A stretch of 64,000 nucleotides of DNA from Gari tellinella (GCA_922989275.2 OV277871.1:28406693-28470692), one strand, 5' to 3'. Positions 45,801-55,542 are shown, counted from the first letter of the stretch. Made by a program: numbers and translations. The notes: generated from the sequence alone by a model not told the origin.

Positions 45801-48800
45801 TTGATAGCCGGTATATGGCCGCTATGTTTAGCACAGTGAGCCTCGGCTCCGGCCACGGTATAGTTGCCGTTGAAGAAGTACCAACAGAAGCCCAAGGGCT
45901 GGGACTGTATTCTGCTAGCTTGGTAGTACTGGCCACGACATGCCACTGAAGCAAGCAATAAAAATGTTCAATAAACGCTCATTTCCCCGTTGCACTTACA
46001 AACTACTCCCTACAAGACTGCATATATCTTTTTCCTTACTTGTCAAATCGTTTAAGGTACTTCGCAGGTGCGCTTAGTTTCAATACAATGTGTTATGAAA
46101 CTTTTCATGAAGAATGATAATAGCCTAAGAAACAATGTGTGAAAATATAGGCAAAATTTATCGTGTGGTTTGTCTTTTAGGCGGGTATTATCGGCATGCG
46201 GGTATTATCGGCACTCCCAGACAGCATATAGTATTTCGCTCACATACAAATACATGACTACGTCATCCGAGCTTTTAGATGTGGTTATGGCGTCACTTTT
46301 ATGTTGTAGAAGATTTACAGTACACTGCGGCCTTGTTTAATCTTTAATGTGTTCTTTTTTTTATATGACCTCATATTTCAGATTGTAAAATAATGTATCT
46401 TATCAACTGTGTTAAGCTTGGTCCGATGAAAACACGTGCATATGTTTGCTTCAAAAGTTACTTGCAGAGTCACTGCCGTTTCACACCTACTTAAGTCTGT
46501 GCTCTTTACATGAGAAATGATCAGAAATAATGAAAAACAAAGGGAAAGGAGGGGATGTAAAGGTGCCGACAATTACAGTCAATATTTATAACAGTAGTCT
46601 ATTATCGGCACCCTCTGCTGCTGATCGGACACCATGCAACTTTATTCCGGAAAGGGGTAATCAGCGCCTTTTCAGGATCCAACTGTCTCTTACCTCGGTT
46701 AATCCTTGTAAAAACAGTGTGCTTGGCCGTGCGTGTAATTATATGTGCGTGTAATTAGCAATGTTGTCAATTTACCCAACCCTATTTACCTACTGTATTA
46801 AACAGTTAGGGAACTGCCAGATTAAGAGTAATCCCTGAATACACGTGTCATGATTTATGTCGAACATGTAATAATAAATGCAGAATCAAACTGGTGTTGG
46901 GATCATTTCCCTGGTTATATACCACAAGGGCATTTGGCAAAAAAAGGAATTCAGCACCATAATATAGCCTATAGCATAATACATGTACTTTATTTTTTGT
47001 TTGTTTCGTGTCCTTGTGGGATTTAGTTATGAACAGATGCTCTAATTTCGTTTACACAAAAGGATGTCGGTCAGATCAAAGGATTTAGGAATGGTGAGAC
47101 CGTCTTCAAGCCTAGTGACGAGTCCCCAGCGTGGCTGCAAATTTTGTGTAAGATATATATATGGATATATATCTATAGCCAGAGCTATACTACTGAATAC
47201 TTATGTAAATTATGAAATTGGCGGGGCTCCTCAATTCTGCTGTGATGTTTTTGTCACCTCGTGTGTAAAAAGTGTCTGTGATAATGTACGTTTGTTAAGA
47301 ATGTTTATATGAGAGGATAATAATTGGATGCTATTAGAGGCGAAAATTCAAGGTGATAATCTGATATATTTTATTTGCAACTTCTTTTTACTGCCAGCTT
47401 TATAATCAAACTTGGAAAGCATCAGTAGTTAAAAGATGCCGAAGATTCGTTTGAATGTTCGGCCATATTGGCATGAGGGGAAACAATACTTCATTAAGGA
47501 TATTTTTTTTACTATTTCTATGAGTATGGACACCTACTAAAATAATTTGAAATAATTTATTATGTAGTCTGACAGAAATAAATAAAATTATAGTAAATAG
47601 AGTAAATACGGTATATTGTGCGTCATTTACCGATACAGGTATTGGAAATTTCACTGGTATTCCGGTAGTATTCCGGTATTTTGAAGGGTCGTGTGAGCAC
47701 AGATGTTAAGTAAAGTAAATTTTTGAAGTGCCGATAATAGCCTCAAGGTGCCGAAAATACCCTCCAAAGGGTACAAATTCCATCCTTTCATAAAAGTAGT
47801 TATTTAAGTAGTTGCAAAGTTTCTATTATAAAATAATTAACCAATGAAAATATTTGTTACATATGACAATGACGAATTTAGCGTTAAATAAAGTGAAAGG
47901 GGGGATTTCATTGGTTGCTTTTTAAGGTGCCGATAATACCCGCATTTGCTCTATCTTTTTCTGACAAAAACCTGGAATTTTGATGATTTTATTTTTCTCA
48001 AAAATAAATAAAGCTAATAACTATAAATCTCGCCCAATAAGTAGTCCACAACATTCATTACAAGAAAAGCTAAAAACATTTTGAATAAAGGTGTTCAGAA
48101 AGATGTTATCAGCTATTTAAATTTTGCAAAATGCTAAAAAATTGAATTACAGAAAACTGACTCATTCAATGTATATTTGTTTTCATTTTATTCAAATATG
48201 TGGTTGATGAAATAATTAGTCTGAAAAAATTAGAAAATATTACACTCAGGATTTGTTGTAATAACAGATTTTCTTATTAAAATGTGGGATATTTGAAGTC
48301 GAGATACAGTTACCTACCTTAAAATTAAAATGCATTATTATTTATGCATGGACATGCATAGAAGGTTAATTATATTGTTTAAACATAATACTAATAATGG
48401 GCAATATCGATCTTGAAAAGGTTGGCGTACTGATAAGCTTCAGTGTGTGGCTTTATAGTTCGATCAAATCGTATACATGTATACCGATTTATTGATTTGT
48501 ATGTCATTAAACTAAAACGTACATGTAAGTGGACAAAATAATTAGACCGTATATAACATCACTAATTCTAATCAACGAAGACTAAACATAACATGTCCCT
48601 TGATCACTACGGTATGGATTGACAAGTCAATAAATCGGACACTAAAAAATGTATTAGGATCGGATGGGTCTCGAACCTATGACCATTGAATTGCTAGTCA
48701 ATCACTCTACTGACTGCGCTATGAAGGATTATACTAAATCGTATCAACATTTCCTTTATATACATTTTCTAGTATAAGCACGTGCAGAAAGAGTCTATGT

Positions 48801-51541
48801 CGTCAAGACGCATTTCCGCTCGCCCGCAAGACCGACTTCCGTATGCAAAAGGCCTTAAACTGATAATAAATCTGATATCGTGATAAGTGTGCATCGTTTT
48901 GTGTTGGCAAACGGATGTACTCGCATTGAAAGACGGATTCAGCGTATATCGTTTACTTTCGGTTTAAAAAAATTTACTTGTTTACCATGAAAACTCCTGT
49001 GTTTACCATAGAACATGTATATGAAAAGCAAGGAAATTACATAAACTGTGTAAGAAAATTTTCTGTTTATTGGTAAAAATTCGAATTACATGTACAGTCG
49101 AACTTCGATCTATCGAACTCGCTTAACTCGAACTAGCCGATATTTCGACACATGAATTACGCTATTTTATGCTCGGTTAAGTCTAACATACCCGTAGTTC
49201 AAAGTTAAAACGTGGCATGGTCGACATAACCGAGTTTGAAATATCAAAGTTCGACTGTACGTATTTACACGAGACGAAAGTATACTCCTTTTTTTAGTCT
49301 ACATCGAAGGGGAGTAATTTGACCGCATTTGAGACGGATTAATAGGAGTTGTCTTTCGTATCTTGCGAATATGGCCGACTGAAATTACGCAACCAAGTTT
49401 GAATGTGCGTTGTCATCCTAAACAGTATATTCTGAAGTCCAATATAGGTCAAGGCCAAGATTAAAATGAGGTTGGTTGATACGGGCGATTCGGCAATGGA
49501 CTAATATGGTGTACGGCAGCAACTGTTTCAGTATCCAGCCATACTAGTAAACAATATATAAAATCTAGTTGACTGGGAAATGTCCGATTTAAGATATTAT
49601 CAGTCCAAATTAGGCCAATGTCAAGGCCAAATTGTGGTCGGGTAACATTGGAAATGTTTGTATAGGTATCCAAATACATACAGTCGAATTTCGATATTTC
49701 GAACTCGGTAAATTCGAACATACCCGTGTTTCAAAGTTAATGCAAATCCTGGTCAGAAGGTTCCTTTAAGAGTATTATTATCAAGGTCTACACTGTTTAC
49801 ATAGAAACATGTACTTTTCACATGTACAGCGTATAAAGGACATGTAGATGTGTACACACGTTACTGGGATTCAATGTGTTAATGTATCTTTCGTCGAGGG
49901 GACTGTTAAATTAACCCATTACCCAATAAATACGCCTTTTTACACAATCAATTTATTACTGAAGAAAATATTTACATTTTAGAAAACACTTCTGTTTTAA
50001 ACAGTCATGAATATTATACTAACAAGAATATGTTTTCCATTTCAAAAGCAGATGTTTGCCTAAAGTAAGTTGAAAGTAAAGCAGAATGCGCCTTCAGGCG
50101 CATTCTGCTTAAGATTCAACTTGCTTTAAGTGGTCACCTATCTTCAAAACTAGAAACAAGCTAATGAGTGGGTAAACCCATTACCCCATATAAACGCCAT
50201 ACATATGTTGTATGTAGCGCTCCCTCTCTACAACGACACACGAATGGGAGACAAAAAATATATGCGTTGTTCAGAGGGAGTCGTTGTAGGGAAGGAAATT
50301 GACTTACATATGCAAACAGCTTGAATCCAGGTCAGACGCCGTGTTACGTGGCGTCTGATCTGGATTCAAGCTTTTTGCCACTCGTCATTATGTTTTTTTC
50401 TGTCATAATGGCTTAAAATATGTACATTTTAGAAAAAAACAGCAGACGACAACTTTAAGTAGACTATATTGCAGCCGTGAAAATGTTGGACATAATTATA
50501 TTGTTTTGGGAACAGCGGCAAGAGTCGTGATAAGGAGGGACGCGTTGTTTGGAGGGCCGTTGTATGAGAGGGAACACTGTATATTAATACGTCTTTTGCG
50601 TCTCATATTATGCCTATATTATAGGAAATAGTTCCATCTAGGAATTCTTGAATAGAAATCGTAGAAAGCATGTTCACTAAATGTCAAAATGGGTAGCTTA
50701 AAACAAGTGGTTGGAAGTAAAACAGAATACTGCTTTACTTTCATTACAAATTGATCATTTGAATTGTGATTTGAACTTCTGTACAAATATTGGGCAATAA
50801 AATATGTTTAAACTAAAATTTACCTTCAACAGGCTTTGGGGTAATGGTAGCAAGAACCAACCATATTTTATAAATCAAGCTACAGTCTTGAAAATAACCA
50901 TATGAAATAAGCAAACCTTTTAAAACTACATGTTTTTAATTGAGGTGAATATCTTTATATCATTTATGCACATTATCGTGTTGTTTTGCCCCTGGCCATA
51001 TCTTTGGAACTGCATGTAGTAGGGACTTGATACTTGGCAGTTGTATTCATCCCAAGAACAACTTGACCTCAGTACAAGTTTGATTATGATCGGGAAAGGT
51101 CAATGTCATTTATAGGTCACATCGGCTTATAAACATCATTTACACGCAGTAAACGTAATATATTATGTCTTAACTAAAAGAAAATCTGTTTCTGTATTGT
51201 AACAACTCAGTGCCAAGTGAAAATGACATAAAACCTGTTTTCAAGTTTTCATCGTCCGATAATTTGTTCTTTTCCAAATTTCGGGAAAATATGGGTATCG
51301 CGCAGGGCAAATTTTATGTTTTAAACTATTTTAATTACTTAGAAATCAGAAATGCCCTTACAAACGCTTAGAATATACCCCTATGAACTGCAATTCCACA
51401 TCAACATTGTGTGAGCCACTTTGAAACAGTTGGGGAGGGATTACCTTTCCTGGGTTAAAACGGTTATTACGGTATATTACCTGCATCAACTTCACGCCAG
51501 CACAGTGTCAGCCAAACAAACAACATCATTCTGATGATCAT
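39569..51541 (-). CDS. Gene A: secreted protein with two C-type lectin domains
   Basis: Five coding exons: 51541-51481, 45945-45760, 44865-44560, 41060-40896 and 39846-39569. They total 996 nt, giving 331 residues and a TGA stop. All four introns are phase 1 with GT-AG borders. Residues 1-20 form a signal peptide. Domain 1 covers about 21-185, and domain 2 about 186-310. The end is an acidic, Tyr-rich tail (DQDYYADVVDPSMYDY). Sequons NYT (48), NFT (79) and NGT (90) suggest glycosylation. Neither domain has EPN/QPD or WND motifs, so classical calcium-dependent sugar binding is doubtful, although the cysteine framework is kept. Bivalve secreted lectins commonly act in mucus, feeding recognition or immunity; which applies here is unknown. 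A MITE lies 50 bp upstream of the ATG, and the introns are full of MITEs. Confidence 0.88.
39883..40131. mobile_element. MITE, TACAGTGG...ATTCTTTCCC family, copy 1 (intron 4)
   Basis: Left end tacagtggggaaaacattat then tctttccc; right end gggaaagaataacagattct then ccactgta. The centre holds an almost perfect HP1 hairpin (39947-40013, core gacgccgggtaacccggcgtc). TA ends suggest a Tc1/mariner-type target. Confidence 0.85.
40274..40356. repeat. HP2 hairpin (gcagaatgcgcc core)
   Basis: 'gcttaaagcaggctgaaaat' and 'aaagcagaatgcgcctaaag' pair with 'gcgcattctgctttacgttc' and 'aacatgctttta'. Same family as 41586, 50057, 53421, 57703, 58056 and 59663. Located in gene A intron 4. Confidence 0.85.
40896..41060 (-). 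CDS. Gene A exon 4: lectin domain 2, N-half
   Basis: It lies between the acceptor ttctttcttcag and the donor gcag|gtaagg. 165 nt, phase 1 on both sides. It encodes ESCPHAFSLISGRCLLL, NLFCTHHGGHLAVVTAESDE and KALGKYIA, a standard N-terminal lectin-domain pattern (C-x-GGHLA-V). It joins exon 5 through a split Asp codon. Confidence 0.9.
41586..41693. repeat. HP2 hairpin with partly doubled core
   Basis: Arms 'gtagcttaaagcaggctgaa' and 'cagcctgctttaagcagcta'. The core aatgcgccttga is followed by an atatatata insert and a second aatgcgccttaaggcgcatt. Located in gene A intron 3. Confidence 0.85.
42240..43340. repeat. Tandem element ending in GACGGACG run and C-rich stem-loop (E4)
   Basis: Units of about 143-156 bp repeat 'agggagataattcaatattg', 'ggagatgacagagttac', 'gtgtactgcacctcct' and 'ctatcactgtatcaagttt'. 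One unit is longer by about 100 bp (near 42450-42540). The end has two runs of acggacggacgg, then tatatg, an uninterrupted run of about 22 C, and aggggagcata followed by a. A (ta)n run precedes it at 42234. Lies in gene A intron 3. Confidence 0.8.
43345..43990. other. Intronic stretch with one tRNA B box
   Basis: A perfect B box gggttcgatccc lies at 43536-43547, without a matching A box, so it is probably a decayed SINE. Nothing else recognised. Confidence 0.4.
43992..44188. mobile_element. MITE, TACAGTCGAAACTCGAT family, copy 2
   Basis: Perfect 20-bp ends tacagtcgaaactcgatatt (left; the right is tatcgagtttcgactgta), with central ttaaaacgtggcttagccac / gttttaa. It is the best preserved copy in the window. 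Gene A intron 3. Confidence 0.92.
44560..44865 (-). CDS. Gene A exon 3: lectin domain 1, C-half
   Basis: Acceptor aattacag; donor ccag|gtacag. 306 nt, phase 1 on both sides. It encodes MRHLYRNGTFDRSWLPVYEG, GWDGNIIWGD, DSCTTFDLFTGKWRYSSC and ILLCEENG. The KWRYSSC segment stands where calcium-binding lectins have WND. It joins exon 4 through a split Ala codon. Confidence 0.92.
45188..45415. mobile_element. MITE, TACAGTGG...ATTCTTTCCC family, copy 2 (intron 2)
   Basis: Left tacagtggagacaacgttat then tctttccc; right gggaaagaataacgtgttct then ccactata. It has a degenerate HP1 core in the middle (cagacagctggtaccccggc). Shares 'aacgcgtttacgctaaaact' with the copy at 39883. Confidence 0.87.
45573..45639. 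repeat. HP1 hairpin (ggccgcataatgcggt core)
   Basis: Arms gcaaacagtgaagactctgg and ccagagtctacactgtttgc. It is without an obvious larger MITE around it. Gene A intron 2. Confidence 0.85.
45760..45945 (-). CDS. Gene A exon 2: lectin domain 1, N-half
   Basis: Acceptor ttgcttcag; donor gtacgt. 186 nt. It encodes ACRGQYYQASRIQ, GFCWYFFNGNYTVAGAEAHC and SGHIPAINSDTKAAKLANFT. Homologous to gene B exon 2 (shared FCWYFxNGNY-like core, PAINS-TKAAK). Confidence 0.92.
46181..47943. mobile_element. 1763-bp element with GCGGGTATTATCGGCA ends
   Basis: The left end carries the terminal motif twice in tandem (gcgggtattatcggca at 46181 and 46198). The right end carries its inverse (tgccgataatacccgc). Copies of attatcggca also occur inside, near 46602 and, inverted, near 47731 and 47751. 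The uninterrupted block at 7.2 kb defines the empty site. ORFs inside (46530-46754, 47064-47312) show no recognisable domain. The target duplication is not resolved; superfamily unknown. Gene A intron 1. Confidence 0.78.
48657..48729 (-). repeat. tRNA-Ala-like segment, copy 2
   Basis: On the minus strand: tagcgcagtcagtagagt, anticodon arm attga-ctagcaa-ttcaat (AGC) and B box ggttcgagacc. Better folded than the copy at 7939, but the acceptor stem is poor. Considered part of the repeat. Confidence 0.6.
49093..49259. mobile_element. MITE, TACAGTCGAAACTCGAT family, copy 3
   Basis: Ends tacagtcgaacttcgatcta and atatcaaagttcgactgta. The centre retains aaagttaaaacgtggc but has lost its inverse half. 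Gene A intron 1. Confidence 0.75.
49680..49800. repeat. Half MITE joined to half HP1 hairpin
   Basis: The left half of the TACAGTCGAA family (cagtcgaatttcgatatttc ... gtttcaaagttaa) runs directly into an HP1 variant (tgcaaatcctggtcagaagg ... aaggtctacactgttt). A junction between two truncated palindromes. Confidence 0.65.
50057..50131. repeat. HP2 hairpin
   Basis: 'aagttgaaagtaaagcagaa' and 'tgcgccttcaggcgcattct' then gcttaagattcaact. Same family as 40274. Gene A intron 1. Confidence 0.85.
50214..50582. mobile_element. MITE, CCTCTCTACAACGAC family, copy 1
   Basis: The left end is gcgctccctctctacaacga and the right end is gccgttgtatgagagggaac then actgta. Near the left there is 'ggagtcgttgtagggaagga', and an HP1 core (gacgccgtgttacgtggcgtc) at 50312-50383. 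Another copy lies at 52130-52496, an inverted copy at 52841-53260 and a fragment at 8440. Confidence 0.8.
50600..51480. other. Gene A intron 1, 5' part
   Basis: Degenerate HP2 remnants (50697-50740). The rest is AT-rich without recognisable exons or repeats. Confidence 0.5.
51481..51541 (-). CDS. Gene A exon 1: signal peptide
   Basis: It encodes MIIRMMLFVWLTLCWREVDA plus the first base of a split Val codon, ending in donor gcag|gtaata. Two further in-frame Met codons follow at positions 5 and 6. The first was taken because it gives the longer hydrophobic run. A strong acceptor-like tttctctacag ends at 51560, 18 nt upstream of the ATG, so a 5'-UTR intron is possible. Confidence 0.82.
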
Positions 51542-51593
51542 TGTGCTTTATGTTAATGTCTGTAGAGAAAAGCAGATGGCATACACTATACAG

Positions 51594-51831
51594 GGGCCCG
51601 TTTCATAAAACTTTGTTAGTTAAAAACGGTCGTAAGTTTAAACATTAAAATACAAATTGAATTTTCTCTATTTTATCCTGTCTTTTGACATCTCTTTGGA
51701 ATCGTCTTGCAAAGACGATTCCAAAGAGATGTAACAAGACAGGATTAGATGGAGAAATAAATAATGAATGAGACTTTTATAATCTGACTTAAGACAACAG
51801 TTGTCGTCCGAAGTTTTATGAAACGGGCCCC
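51594..51831. mobile_element. MITE, GGGGCCYGT-ended family, copy 2
   Basis: Perfect 20-bp inverted ends ggggcccgtttcataaaact and agttttatgaaacgggcccc. The inner palindrome atcctgtcttttgacatctc / gagatgtaacaagacaggat surrounds cgtcttgcaaagacg. It starts about 50 bp upstream of the gene A ATG. Confidence 0.92.
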
Positions 51832-52129
51832 AGACTCTTGAATAATTGTTCCTATATCCTAGTTCAAATAATTAGGACGAATGATAAATCTAGTGTCCTG
51901 GTTTCGGTGAAAATTAAAAATGTTAAAAATCACTGATAAAACGTGAAATATTGATTTCGAAACGCACGGTCTTTCTCAAAGGACGACCTTTATTCTTGCA
52001 TATAACTGGGAGTAAACCAGAATTATTAGTATTAATAATTGTAAGAAATTATAATCAACGAACAAATTCCAAAAGGAGGTCGGGCGTTAATAATGTGGCC
52101 AAACCCCGACATTTTGCTTTTACAGATTT

Positions 52130-52496
52130 ACATCGCCCCTCTCTACAACGACACCCAAAGAGACAAACAATGTGTGCGTTGTTCAGGGGAGTCGTTATAG
52201 GGAGGGAAATTGGCTTACATACGCAAACAGCTTAAATCCAGAGCAGACGCAACGTAACGCGGCGTCTGATCAGGATTCAAGCTGTTTGTCACTCGTCATT
52301 ACATTTATTCTATCAACATATCCATTTATAATTATGTAACTTTCGAGAAAAACAGCAGACGACCATTTTAAGCAGAGGATATCGCAGCAGTTAACGCGTT
52401 TGACATAATTGTCCTAAACAGGGAACTGCGGCAAGGGTCGTTGTAGGGAGGGAGTCGTTGGAGGGAAGGCAGTTGTAGGGAGGGAAGTTTACATGT
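52130..52496. mobile_element. MITE, CCTCTCTACAACGAC family, copy 2
   Basis: It begins catcgcccctctctacaacg and carries 'gggagtcgttatagggaggg', then an HP1 core with gacgcaacgtaacgcggcgtc. It ends with three repeats of gttgtagggaggga-like sequence. Confidence 0.82.
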
Positions 52497-52674
52497 ATAT
52501 GTATATATATATTGTTAATCTCGAAATATTTCCCCCAATGCGATTTAATTTGCAAAATATGATACGTTAACTCTTTCCTCCCTGAAACCTCAAATGGACA
52601 ATTCTAATTTTCAAATTAGTCTAGTCCATTTTTTTACTTTTTAGGGTTGATTTTTACAATATATGTCAAAATGA

Positions 52675-52741
52675 CAAACAGTGTAGACCCTGATCAGAGG
52701 GCTCCATAAGGAGCCCTCTGATCAGGGTCTACACTGTTTGC
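52675..52741. repeat. HP1 hairpin, perfect
   Basis: Perfect palindrome caaacagtgtagaccctgat ... atcagggtctacactgtttg with core cagagggctccataaggagccctctg. Arms are identical over about 31 bp, the best HP1 copy in the window. Confidence 0.95.
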
Positions 52742-52840
52742 ATAGGACAAGTGTACTACTCACAGGTACGCTGTTTGCAAATGACGCATATATGCGTGAC
52801 TAGGGTTCAAAGAGTTAAATATGTTTTACCCCTTAGGCAT

Positions 52841-53260
52841 TACAGTGCTCCTGCCCTACAACGGTCCTCCAAACAACGATTCCCTCCTTACTACGACCCT
52901 TGTCGCAGTTCCCAAAACAGGGCAATCATGTCCAACCTATTCACGGCTGCAATGTCTTCTTTGTCGTCTGCTGTTTTTCTCAAAGGTAACATAATGGACA
53001 TTTTGACTTAATGACGAGTGACAAAACAGCTTGAATCCAACTTAACTTGATTTAAGCTGTTTGCCAATGTAAGCCATTTTCCCTCCTTATAACGACCACA
53101 GGGAATCGGCTCAAAGACAAAGTCAGAGTGCTAATATTATATTTATCTATATATATAGAGCACTTTGACTATGAGCCGATTCCCTGTGAAAACGACTGCC
53201 TCTTCCAGGCATACATTTGTGTCTCTCACTGGGTGTCGTTGTAGAGAGGGGGCGCTGTAG
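52841..53260. mobile_element. MITE, CCTCTCTACAACGAC family, copy 3 (inverted, with nested hairpin)
   Basis: Starts tacagtgctcctgccctaca and ends gtcgttgtagagagggggcg then ctgta, inverted relative to copies 1 and 2. The HP1 core is reduced (cagcttgaatccaacttaac then ttgatttaagctgttt). A separate hairpin is inserted at 53099-53187. Confidence 0.82.
53099..53187. repeat. Hairpin nested in MITE copy 3
   Basis: Arms cacagggaatcggctcaaag and gactatgagccgattccctgtg-type inverse, with inner 'agtgctaat' and 'agagcact' around an atatatata loop. It interrupts MITE sequence present uninterrupted at 50214 and 52130. Confidence 0.8.
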
Positions 53261-53420
53261 TTCATATTGCATTTTACGCCTTTAATTTAAACCCTACTGA
53301 AGTTTTTTTTCTATAAATACTATATCCTAGAATAGGGTAGCTTAAAGGTGTCTAACAGTAAAGCAGAAAGCGTCTTCAGCAAGTTTTAGTGATTGGTCGT
53401 GTTCGAAACTACACATAAAA

Positions 53421-53486
53421 GTAGGTTGAAATTTAAGCAGAATGCGCTTTAAGGCGCATTTTGCTTTACAATCAGTCTGTTTTAAG
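53421..53486. repeat. HP2 hairpin
   Basis: 'gtaggttgaaatttaagcag' then aatgcgctttaaggcgcattttgctttac. Same family as 40274. Confidence 0.8.
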
Positions 53487-53489
53487 TTT

Positions 53490-54639
53490 AAATATTTTTT
53501 ATGATACAAATTCATGACTGTATAAATTCGAACTTTTTTCTTCAATGTAGGAATAAAGAAAATATATAAATATGCGTATCCATGGAGTAAAGGGTTAAAC
53601 CAAAAATTGTGCGAGTGACATTACCTTCTGTTCCTATGTAATGTAATCGCAGTCGTTTGAGCTCCGTATATATAATCCTTGTGTACGTGTAATATATCAA
53701 ATATTGCCTTCTCGTTTGTTCACAGTGCGCAGGTCTGTCCCCACGTGGACTGTAAACGGCACGATGGGCACGTGCACACTTATTGGAAAATAAACATTTA
53801 TACTGTTATGTTTTGCAACTGTTCAAAATGTAGCGCTTATTTCTCAGTTGAAAATATCAAAATATTATATAGAATTTCCATTTTTAATCTGACAGTGTGT
53901 AAATGTAGAACATTGGACTTATTTTGCGATAACTCGAAAGTCTTTATGGTTTACAATGCATAAAATAGTTCAGGCATACGCATGCGCGGATCCAGAGAGG
54001 TGTTTTCGGATCCTCTCTGGCAATTCAAAACAAAGGGGAAAGAAAGAGAAAGGAAACATTGAACTCACAAGACATTAGTTTGACCCGTTTAAACAAAACG
54101 CAGGCGCAATGCGCTGAAATATAGAAAATAGCAATTTCTTGACAATGTTGACGATAAATTTCAATCTGAGTAGCAAATAGTTTTGTGCAATTGAAATAAT
54201 TCTTAGTTTGGTTTCTAGTTACTTATCCATAATTTTGTTTACCTGTGTGACAGTTTCGGTACTCCATTGGAGCTCCTTCATTAGACTGTGACATCAGCGG
54301 GAAAGTGACGTCACAGGGCGGGTTTACTATCAGATCAGCCCTATACACAGGCCTTTGTTTACTACTGGTAACCCTACAGCCAGCAAGGGACATTGATATC
54401 TGTATTTATTGTGCACAATATACAGTAGAGAATACACCCCCTCCGTTTAAACGCAAACGCAATGCACTAAACTGTGGAAATTTACTTTTATAAATGTTGA
54501 CTATTTTTTCGGCGGAGCTGACTGTTTTCTATTTAGACACACTTTAATATTTGGCCACACATTTCAACCAATAATATTTGATCAGAAATTTAGAATTAAG
54601 AGCACATGTTGAAACTGAATAGTCTGATTGGATAGTAGC
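53490..54639. other. Unannotated stretch
   Basis: A short inverted pair ggatccagagagg...cctctctgg near 53990-54020; otherwise no gene recognised. An open frame at 53679-53963 is Cys-rich by composition but has no splice or domain support. Confidence 0.45.
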
Positions 54640-54830
54640 CAGGGCTCCAGATAAGGGAATTGTTTCAAAACTTAAAATCTTTATTTGTGCATTAAACCCT
54701 GTGGTGTCACTATACATATGAATTGTCTCTTCAAGACAATCAAAATGAGTGGTAATACCATAGGGTTTGGTGCTAAAAGAGGTGAAAAAATGTGATTTGT
54801 TTAGTTTACTCACTCTTATCTGGAGCCCTG
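54640..54830. mobile_element. Short element with perfect CAGGGCTCCAGATAAG ends
   Basis: 191 bp, with perfect 16-bp inverted ends CAGGGCTCCAGATAAG and CTTATCTGGAGCCCTG. The CAGGG start is typical of hAT-type MITEs, but the 8-bp flanks (atagtagc and taggctgg) are not a clean duplication. Confidence 0.8.
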
Positions 54831-55475
54831 TAGGCTGGTTTATGTCCCATTACAGTTTTACATGATGTGGACTGTGTGTGTAAAATTTAGAGATACAGGC
54901 TGTCTGTTTACTACACTAGGCCACAGAATTGACAAAATTATGCTATGATCTGAAATCTATTTATAGATATACAGAGGAAGCTAGGTGTTTCATAATTGTT
55001 TACAACCAATTTGTTTTAATTGTTAACTATTTGTACACATTTGCCATACATTAAAAGCAATATTTTATATATGAATAGCCTCAAGTGAGTTAAACACAAT
55101 TGTGTTGTTTCATCATTATTTACAAGAGTGAAGTACAGTAGATTGTTGTATCTGTACATTTGTGTATGCTATAGTTTGTTTCAAGAAACTCTATGAATGG
55201 AACAATAGATTAATGTGAGGATCTCCTACCAGTAGCTAGGATATGAGTTAAATTATTGTTTTGTTTTGCATTTCTGTACATGATAGTTTTGCATTTTAAA
55301 TAAAAGTTACTGTTTCAATTGAATACTTGTATTTTTTGTTTTTCAATCCAAGATATATATTCTTTGAAAACCTCAATTTAATTCAATTTTGCACACCCAT
55401 CTATAAAGCCTTAGTTCAACCACTCATTCCGCCGAATATCTTTTTTAAAGATATTTCTTGTTTAATCTGACGGTA

Positions 55476-55542
55476 GCAAACAGATTGGAGCCTGATCAAA
55501 CGCCGGGTGACCCGGCGACTGATCTGGCTCCAACCTGTTTAC
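55476..55542. repeat. HP1 hairpin, followed by TACAGTGG-family remnant
   Basis: gcaaacagattggagcctga ... gatctggctccaacctgttt with core gccgggtgacccggc. The sequence that follows (ggaaataatagttttaa ... atgcgttta ... gggaaataata) resembles the inner flank of the MITEs at 39883 and 45188. Confidence 0.75.

Larger units (their letters stand above)
46054..48862. repeat. 1.05-kb duplicated block, copy 2 (interrupted)
   Basis: The left part 46054-46180 matches 7087-7215. The right part 47944-48862 matches 7216-8136, including 'ataaataaagctaat', 'caagaaaagctaaaaacatt' and the tRNA-like segment. The interruption is the element at 46181-47943. Confidence 0.88.
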
